A stretch of DNA of 10,769 nt, taken from NCBI GenBank assembly GCA_964601355.1, contig CAZRNB010000105.1, positions 1-10,769 on the forward strand. Direction: 5' to 3'. Under the pieces are notes generated by a model, which saw only the letters and a program-made list of their open reading frames with translations, was not told where the DNA came from and ran no database searches. Positions 6,939 through 10,769 of the stretch are shown piece by piece. The stretch is from CAZRNB01 sp964601355 (GTDB lineage: Bacteria; Planctomycetota; Phycisphaerae; Sedimentisphaerales; Anaerobacaceae). Every line of letters begins with the position of its first letter. Position 1 is the stretch's first letter. A program made the position numbers and the translations under genes.

Positions 6939-8600
6939 CTATTCGGGAAATATAGAATCCTTGTAGACCATGTTTTTCACCAACTTTTCGAACTCGCTAA
7001 CTCTCACAGGCAAAGCAAATGCTTGGTCGGATGACACCATGTAAAGATTACCGGGTATCGTCTCACGCTGAACGAAATTCGCAATAACTCCATCGAAGTT
7101 AACGTTAGATTTGATAAGAGCCCGGATGTCGTCCGAGTTGCCCATGTGAAAGGCAAAGAAATTCTCTGCTTGCGTACGTATTTCTTCGGAAATAGCAGAC
7201 GGGCGCTGAGTAATTGCTACTAATCCTAATCCGAACTTACGTCCTTCTTTAGCTACTCTGACAAAGGGATTCGTATTGGACTTAACAAACTCCTCAGACA
7301 GAACATTCTGGGCTTCTTCCACAAAGATGACAGCATTGACCACTTCACCTGGTTTATTAGAAGTGAATTTAGCCTTGTTATTATCAAAGAGCTTACGAAC
7401 AAGTATCGTTGAGATGATACTTGCATCCAGATTGTCTTTGAGTGAAAGATCAACTATGACCGTTTTACCCTTTTTTAGATATTCGAAAACTTTCTCTACC
7501 AAAGTAGATGAGGCAGAATGCAATCCTTTCCCTTCATCTATTAAGTGCCTGATGCGTTTCCTGATAGCAGCGATTGTTGTACGGGCGCGCGCGTCTTTGT
7601 TCCTTTCAAAAAAATCTGGAAAGGCTTGGTGTAAAAGTTGAGGATCAGAAACATAATCATCGATCTTTGCTATGAAATCTTCCACGCCTTCTTCATCAAG
7701 ATAGTACAAAAACGACTTCATCACTTCCGAAAAACCGGCACCAAAACTCAAAATGTCACCCACTGTCAAGTGCTTATGCATGTTCAAAAGTACCTTGCCC
7801 GCATAATTGAACCGCTTGGAATCTTGGTATTCCTTTGGGAGTTCCTTATCTGTGTAGACAATCAGATTTCTGCTTATGTTCTGGTCCTCTATATCCCCCA
7901 GTCCATAGGTGGATGTGCCGCGAAGAAAATACTCTCCATTCAGGTCGAAAATCAATTTCCCGTATGACGGGTCTGCTATCATGTAGTTAAGAAGAACCTT
8001 GACGAGATTCGTCTTCCCAAAACCAGACTGAGCAAAAATCATCGTACGCTTATCTCGCAACCTGTCGATTTTGAATAAGATTTGCCCTTTGTCTTCAAAC
8101 ACGGTCTCGCCAACGCACAGATAACCTATTGGGGCGCCGTTTTCGTTAGCCCTATTCAAGATTGATTCGATTTCTCTCTTATTAAGGTGCCGGGCAATAT
8201 ATGAAACTATTGGCAGTTTTCTAACGGCAGTAGTAAACGCTATAGACGTGCCATTGTCGGAAAATGTGCCCAAAATTCTTACCTTGTACGTATAACTGAA
8301 CATTTTTTGCTTATCACGCTCAGACAACTCACGTTCAGCGATTCTGGCATAATGAACAGCGATAAGGGTTTTATCTTGTGACTTGAAAATAGGGTCTTCG
8401 TCGTAAATCTCAGCTTCAACACGCGCCAAGTATTTTGTGCTGCCTTCATCTTTGGGTGTCAACACAATAAAATCACCCGTTTGCGGACTCGCTTTAGCGT
8501 CTTCATAAGAAGAATAGATTAAAAGCGCATCTTCCGTGGTCTTCTGGCCATAGAGCACACCGAAATCAGCTTTTTTCGTTGTCATAGGCAAATCTCCCAT
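6939..8600 (-). CDS. herA: HerA-type DNA translocase ATPase, 553 aa
   Basis: HerA is an FtsK/HerA-superfamily P-loop ATPase that forms hexameric rings and pumps double-stranded DNA toward its partner nuclease NurA. An N-terminal beta-rich region (about 10-130) fits a HAS-barrel. Walker A is 'AQSGFGKTN' (190-198; K196, T197), with Ala in place of the usual first Gly. 'FDLNGEY' (218-224) is the HerA 'D-x-x-GEY' element. Walker B is 'AVIFVEEAQNVL' (423-434) with the acidic pair E428/E429. 'EGRKFGLGL' (452-460) carries a likely arginine finger, and 'ITQRPS' (464-469) holds the conserved sensor Gln. A helical insertion (about 290-360) separates the Walker motifs. The first ATG (8600) overlaps the nurA stop as TAATG. 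A second in-frame ATG (8585, Met6) has GGGAG eight bases upstream and may be the true start. Located between nurA and the druA-like gene, it is the motor of the cassette. Confidence 0.9.
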   Translation of the reverse strand: MGDLPMTTKKADFGVLYGQKTTEDALLIYSSYEDAKASPQTGDFIVLTPKDEGSTKYLARVEAEIYDEDPIFKSQDKTLIAVHYARIAERELSERDKQKMFSYTYKVRILGTFSDNGTSIAFTTAVRKLPIVSYIARHLNKREIESILNRANENGAPIGYLCVGETVFEDKGQILFKIDRLRDKRTMIFAQSGFGKTNLVKVLLNYMIADPSYGKLIFDLNGEYFLRGTSTYGLGDIEDQNISRNLIVYTDKELPKEYQDSKRFNYAGKVLLNMHKHLTVGDILSFGAGFSEVMKSFLYYLDEEGVEDFIAKIDDYVSDPQLLHQAFPDFFERNKDARARTTIAAIRKRIRHLIDEGKGLHSASSTLVEKVFEYLKKGKTVIVDLSLKDNLDASIISTILVRKLFDNNKAKFTSNKPGEVVNAVIFVEEAQNVLSEEFVKSNTNPFVRVAKEGRKFGLGLVAITQRPSAISEEIRTQAENFFAFHMGNSDDIRALIKSNVNFDGVIANFVQRETIPGNLYMVSSDQAFALPVRVSEFEKLVKNMVYKDSIFPE

Positions 8601-9832
8601 TAGAACCTGTCGTGAGTATCCAAGAACAGGTTTTCAATATCAACATGGTCCATCCATTGATCTTTGTACAACGAATACTTCAAACGATTTATGATTTCTT
8701 GCTTGAAATCTTTCTTTAGCGAAACGAAGTTATGAACCTCGGCCAAAGGGTATGGATAACCCAAAATGTAGTGTTCTTGGGTCAGCCGAGTCAATTCCCC
8801 AAATATTTTAGCCAAGGTACCCCTATCTCTATCTAACTTACCCGCCTCAATGCCGGGTATGGCATCGAAGATGTTTAAGTCTGCAATTACCCAATCATAA
8901 TTTTGCAGTTTCTCAACGTAGTCTAAACGAGCTGCGAAAAACAAACCAAACCCTCGCCCGCCATGAATATCCTTTTTGACAAACATATCACCCCGATAAG
9001 CCTCTTTGAGTGCAGGGACAGGCACTTCAAACCAGCAACAGAGCTTCTTACGATTAGGGTCTGTCTGGGTGAACGGATACTCATGCTTGAGTTGGTCTTG
9101 CAAGTAAGCATCTATTTGCTTAAAGGTATAAGACAACTCCATCTTTATCGGAGATTGCTTAGTTATAGCTATTAGATTTATACCCTTATCATGTAGATAT
9201 TTGCCCAATTGCACCAAATACGATTGCTTAACTTGGAGCGGCCGCAGGTTTCCATCCCTGAGAATAAAATCGCCGGCCTTAGTTTCCGGCAATTCTGCTA
9301 CTTCCAAAATGAGAGATATTTCAAGAATTTCCTGACAAAACGATAGAAGAGTCGATAAATTCACACATACTTTATCTCTATCATATGCGAAGATATTTTC
9401 CGGTTTTGTTTCCCAAAACTTGAGCAACCGATCAACGGGCTGGAGGGTTAAAACCTCATCATATATCGCAAGTTGATGATCCTGATTGGTCACAATGATG
9501 TTTTCAGGATAGTATTCTTGTCCCAGAATAATAGGGTCATCTATTGTATTCAGCCTTACTTGTTTTCCATTGTAATAACAAATATATCCAGCAGCATACA
9601 TGGCAACGGCTAATCCGTTATAGAACTGCTCGCTATTGTAACTGCCATCTATAGCATAGAACCGATTATTTGTATTATCAATCTGATCGAAAGGGATGAT
9701 TTCGAAGATTTGAGGCGTTTCGATATTATCCACGTGCCCAATAGGATTTATGCCGTAGTTTTTGTTACTACGAGTATTGATGTGTCGAGCCACAGCTTCT
9801 ATTGCGCTATCAGGTATCTCTTTTCGCGACAT
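8600..9832 (-). CDS. nurA: NurA-family nuclease, 410 aa
   Basis: NurA is a Mn2+-dependent nuclease with an RNase H-like fold and 5'-3' activity that works with HerA in DNA-end resection. Expected active-site elements are visible: Asp62 in 'FYAIDGSYN' (58-66), a second Asp193 in 'FILRDGNLRP' (189-198), a helix with Glu168/Glu171 that could supply the metal-binding Glu, 'AITKQS' (222-227), and a C-terminal 'GYPYPLAEVH' (358-367) with Tyr361 and His367, like the conserved Tyr and His of archaeal NurA. 'WVIADLNIF' (314-322) is a further strand. At 410 aa it is somewhat longer than Sulfolobus NurA. It is the first gene of the operon. The ATG at 9832 has only a weak GA-rich sequence upstream. The coding sequence looks more AT-rich than lon by eye, which may indicate transfer. 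The nuclease appears intact; a role in defence rather than general repair is inferred from the neighbour. Confidence 0.85.
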   Translation of the reverse strand: MSRKEIPDSAIEAVARHINTRSNKNYGINPIGHVDNIETPQIFEIIPFDQIDNTNNRFYAIDGSYNSEQFYNGLAVAMYAAGYICYYNGKQVRLNTIDDPIILGQEYYPENIIVTNQDHQLAIYDEVLTLQPVDRLLKFWETKPENIFAYDRDKVCVNLSTLLSFCQEILEISLILEVAELPETKAGDFILRDGNLRPLQVKQSYLVQLGKYLHDKGINLIAITKQSPIKMELSYTFKQIDAYLQDQLKHEYPFTQTDPNRKKLCCWFEVPVPALKEAYRGDMFVKKDIHGGRGFGLFFAARLDYVEKLQNYDWVIADLNIFDAIPGIEAGKLDRDRGTLAKIFGELTRLTQEHYILGYPYPLAEVHNFVSLKKDFKQEIINRLKYSLYKDQWMDHVDIENLFLDTHDRF

Positions 9833-9870
9833 AGTTTCTTGATATTTTTATAGTCGATCTTTTTACAATT

Positions 9871-9876
9871 ATTATA
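9871..9876 (-). promoter_or_regulatory. Possible -10 element of the nurA-herA-druA operon
   Basis: On the minus strand this hexamer is a perfect TATAAT, about 40 bp upstream of the nurA start, giving a plausible leader of about 30 nt. The sequence 16-18 bp further upstream (around CCCGGA) is a poor -35, so an activator or another sigma factor would be needed if this is the promoter. In such AT-rich DNA a chance match is likely. Confidence 0.3.
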
Positions 9877-10046
9877 GGTGCATATCAGAATATCCGGGGA
9901 AACCATACCTATTTCGGTTTTTTTTCTTTCTATCGGACTTATTTCGCCGCTGCAATGGGAATTGTTATTGGAATTGTCTAAAAAAGCAAGAGAAAAGTAA
10001 AAAAGTTCAAAAGTGCATAAAGGGAAAAAGTGGTCAGGAGCATTGA

Positions 10047-10168
10047 CGTAAGGCATGGCCAAGACCACTCGTCTCGGCGAAGGCATTATATTAGCCAAAG
10101 AAGGAACAGGGACGCCGATCCGTAACCGGGTTTGGGGATGGTTTTAGTCCGCTGGGGGATGCCTTACG
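10047..10168. repeat. 122-bp segment closed by a 10-bp perfect inverted repeat
   Basis: CGTAAGGCAT (10047-10056) and ATGCCTTACG (10159-10168) are exact reverse complements enclosing a GC-richer segment in AT-rich surroundings. No target-site duplication is visible at the ends. An overlapping 7-bp inverted repeat, AGTGGTC (10029-10035) with GACCACT (10063-10069), offers an alternative fold. It could be a structured RNA, a small non-autonomous mobile element or a regulatory structure; the sequence does not decide. Confidence 0.5.
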
Positions 10169-10209
10169 GCACTGGATTGGTGCGATTTATCATATCCTAC
10201 CGACTCTGT

Positions 10210-10231
10210 ATTATATCGGAATTATATCGGA
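10210..10231. repeat. Perfect 11-bp tandem duplication (possible operator)
   Basis: ATTATATCGGA is repeated twice without gap. Eleven base pairs is about one helical turn, so both copies would present the same DNA face, as in many direct-repeat operators. On the minus strand each copy contains TATAAT. The position, about 380 bp upstream of nurA, would give a long leader if used as a promoter. Confidence 0.5.
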
Positions 10232-10346
10232 CGCACAAAGCTTATATTAGCCCTGATAAAAAGAAAAACAAGCAGATTTTACCCACCAAAAAATGAAAAA
10301 ATGCAGAGAGATATTGGTAAATGGTAATTGGTTAAATAGAAATTGG

Positions 10347-10390
10347 ATTCCCGCTGGAGTTTATCCCGTACCACGATACGGGGCGGGAAT
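10347..10390. repeat. REP-like nested hairpin
   Basis: The outer arms ATTCCCGC (10347-10354) and GCGGGAAT (10383-10390) are perfect complements. They enclose an inner perfect hairpin CCCGTA-ccacga-TACGGG (10365-10382). The 'GGATTCCCGC...GCGGGAATGACA' wording is typical of short dispersed palindromic elements found in many bacterial intergenic regions. It is probably a genomic repeat unit unrelated to the function of the flanking genes. Confidence 0.7.
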
Positions 10391-10539
10391 GACAATCGTC
10401 GAAATGCACTTCACGAGTGATTAATCCTCCTTAATACCTGCTACGCCGCAGCGGGCACGGCAAGTAAATATAACACGCACCCCACGTCAATTTGCTATTT
10501 CTCGCCCCAGACTTCGGCGATTTTGTGCTACTCTGCGAA

Positions 10540-10560
10540 GTAGCGATGCTTCTTCGCTAC
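10540..10560. repeat. Small perfect hairpin
   Basis: GTAGCGA (10540-10546) and TCGCTAC (10554-10560) form a 7-bp stem with a 7-nt loop. Surrounding 'GCGAAG' and 'CGAAGC' words add partial outer pairing. The element lies roughly 200 bp upstream of the plus-strand gene at the window edge. No T-run follows directly, so a terminator role is uncertain. Confidence 0.35.
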
Positions 10561-10689
10561 GAAGCACGAGTCCTTTATTTTTTGCTCAAAGATTCCGATG
10601 AGTTTTTTATTTTCCTTTTGATAGTTGGGCAACTACTGTATAAGTATATGCGTATATGCTTATGGACTTTTGTTTGGCAGCGTTTATGT

Positions 10690-10735
10690 GTTATGTGAAA
10701 TGTTGTGTTGTGTAAAATGTATAGTTATGTGAAAT
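10690..10735. repeat. 12-bp direct repeat just upstream of the edge gene
   Basis: GTTATGTGAAAT occurs exactly at 10690-10701 and 10724-10735, start to start 34 bp (about three helical turns), with a shorter GTGAAAT at 10737-10743. It sits immediately before the ribosome binding site of the plus-strand gene, so it could be a regulator binding region or part of a low-complexity GT-rich stretch. Confidence 0.35.
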
Positions 10736-10743
10736 TGTGAAAT

Positions 10744-10749
10744 AAGGAG
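10744..10749 (+). promoter_or_regulatory. Ribosome binding site of the edge gene
   Basis: AAGGAG lies nine bases before the ATG at 10759. This close match to the Shine-Dalgarno consensus at normal spacing supports a real start codon at the extreme end of the window. Confidence 0.65.
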
Positions 10750-10758
10750 TGAGCCGTT

Positions 10759-10769
10759 ATGGTTGATGT
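10759..10769 (+). CDS. 5' end of an unidentified gene, cut by the window edge
   Basis: Only ATG GTT GAT plus two further bases are present, coding for Met-Val-Asp. Support comes entirely from the AAGGAG nine bases upstream. Nothing can be said about the product. The gene would be transcribed divergently from the nurA-herA-druA operon, so it could be an unrelated neighbour or a further component or regulator of that locus. Confidence 0.5.

Larger units (their letters stand above)
9833..10758. other. 926-bp gene-free region upstream of the nurA-herA-druA operon
   Basis: This spacer separates the minus-strand operon from a divergent plus-strand gene. No open frame has protein-like composition. 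It contains a possible -10 element for nurA, a 10-bp inverted repeat spanning 122 bp (10047-10168), an 11-bp tandem duplication (10210-10231), a REP-like nested hairpin (10347-10390), a further hairpin (10540-10560) and a 12-bp direct repeat (10690 and 10724). The sequence TTATATTAGCC also occurs twice (10086-10096 and 10242-10252). A small RNA gene cannot be excluded, but none is recognised. Confidence 0.6.

Noticed and set aside
9799..10098. 99-residue minus-strand open frame overlapping the nurA start
   Set aside because: Its translation has no recognisable domain and poor composition, it runs into the nurA start in another frame, and it begins inside a structured repeat. It was not called as a gene, although a leader-peptide role cannot be excluded.
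10047..10168. Terminal inverted repeats of a complete insertion sequence
   Set aside because: Only 122 bp lie between the arms, there is no transposase and no target-site duplication at the ends. At most it is a non-autonomous remnant.
10492..10698. 68-residue plus-strand hydrophobic open frame
   Set aside because: It crosses a hairpin and low-complexity GT-rich DNA, with no Shine-Dalgarno. Its hydrophobic character comes from T-rich sequence rather than a designed membrane protein.

Overview
The window looks like chromosome from a Planctomycetota bacterium, probably of the Phycisphaerae / Sedimentisphaerales type. This is inferred from three things: the style of the TPR lipoprotein, including a C-terminal block ending in 'LDTLAAAHAEAG'; a DksA-type protein beside a tRNA; and long gene-free spacers packed with low-complexity heptamers and GC hairpins, which I recall from genomes of that group. 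No database was searched, so the taxon is tentative.

Positions 1-4875 hold ordinary chromosomal genes. A DksA/TraR-like zinc-finger protein (356-835) lacks one of its four metal cysteines. It is followed by tRNA-Gly(CCC) (878-949). Convergent to these is a TPR-repeat predicted lipoprotein (1019-2158, minus) with a very good ribosome binding site. Divergent from it is a complete 808-residue LonA protease (2449-4875) with all catalytic residues visible.

Positions 4876-5715 are a gene-free spacer rich in repeats: an inverted repeat, three adjacent hairpins, a 14-bp direct repeat and a 7 x 7-bp tandem array.

Positions 5716-9832 hold the most interesting block, a compact three-gene minus-strand operon read in the order nurA (9832-8600), herA (8600-6939), druA-like (6936-5716). 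Its junctions are a 1-nt TAATG overlap and a 2-nt gap. NurA is a 5'-3' nuclease, HerA is its hexameric FtsK/HerA-type DNA translocase partner, and the third protein strongly resembles DruA (DUF4338) of the Druantia anti-phage system. The Druantia helicase DruE is not in the window. I infer a DruA-NurA-HerA defence cassette in which the HerA motor replaces the usual helicase. This is the best candidate here for a little-described system.

Positions 9833-10758 are a second large gene-free region, upstream of the operon and AT-rich. It contains a 10-bp inverted repeat 122 bp across, a perfect 11-bp tandem duplication, a REP-like nested hairpin and a 12-bp direct repeat. The last 11 bases are the start of a plus-strand gene with a clear ribosome binding site.
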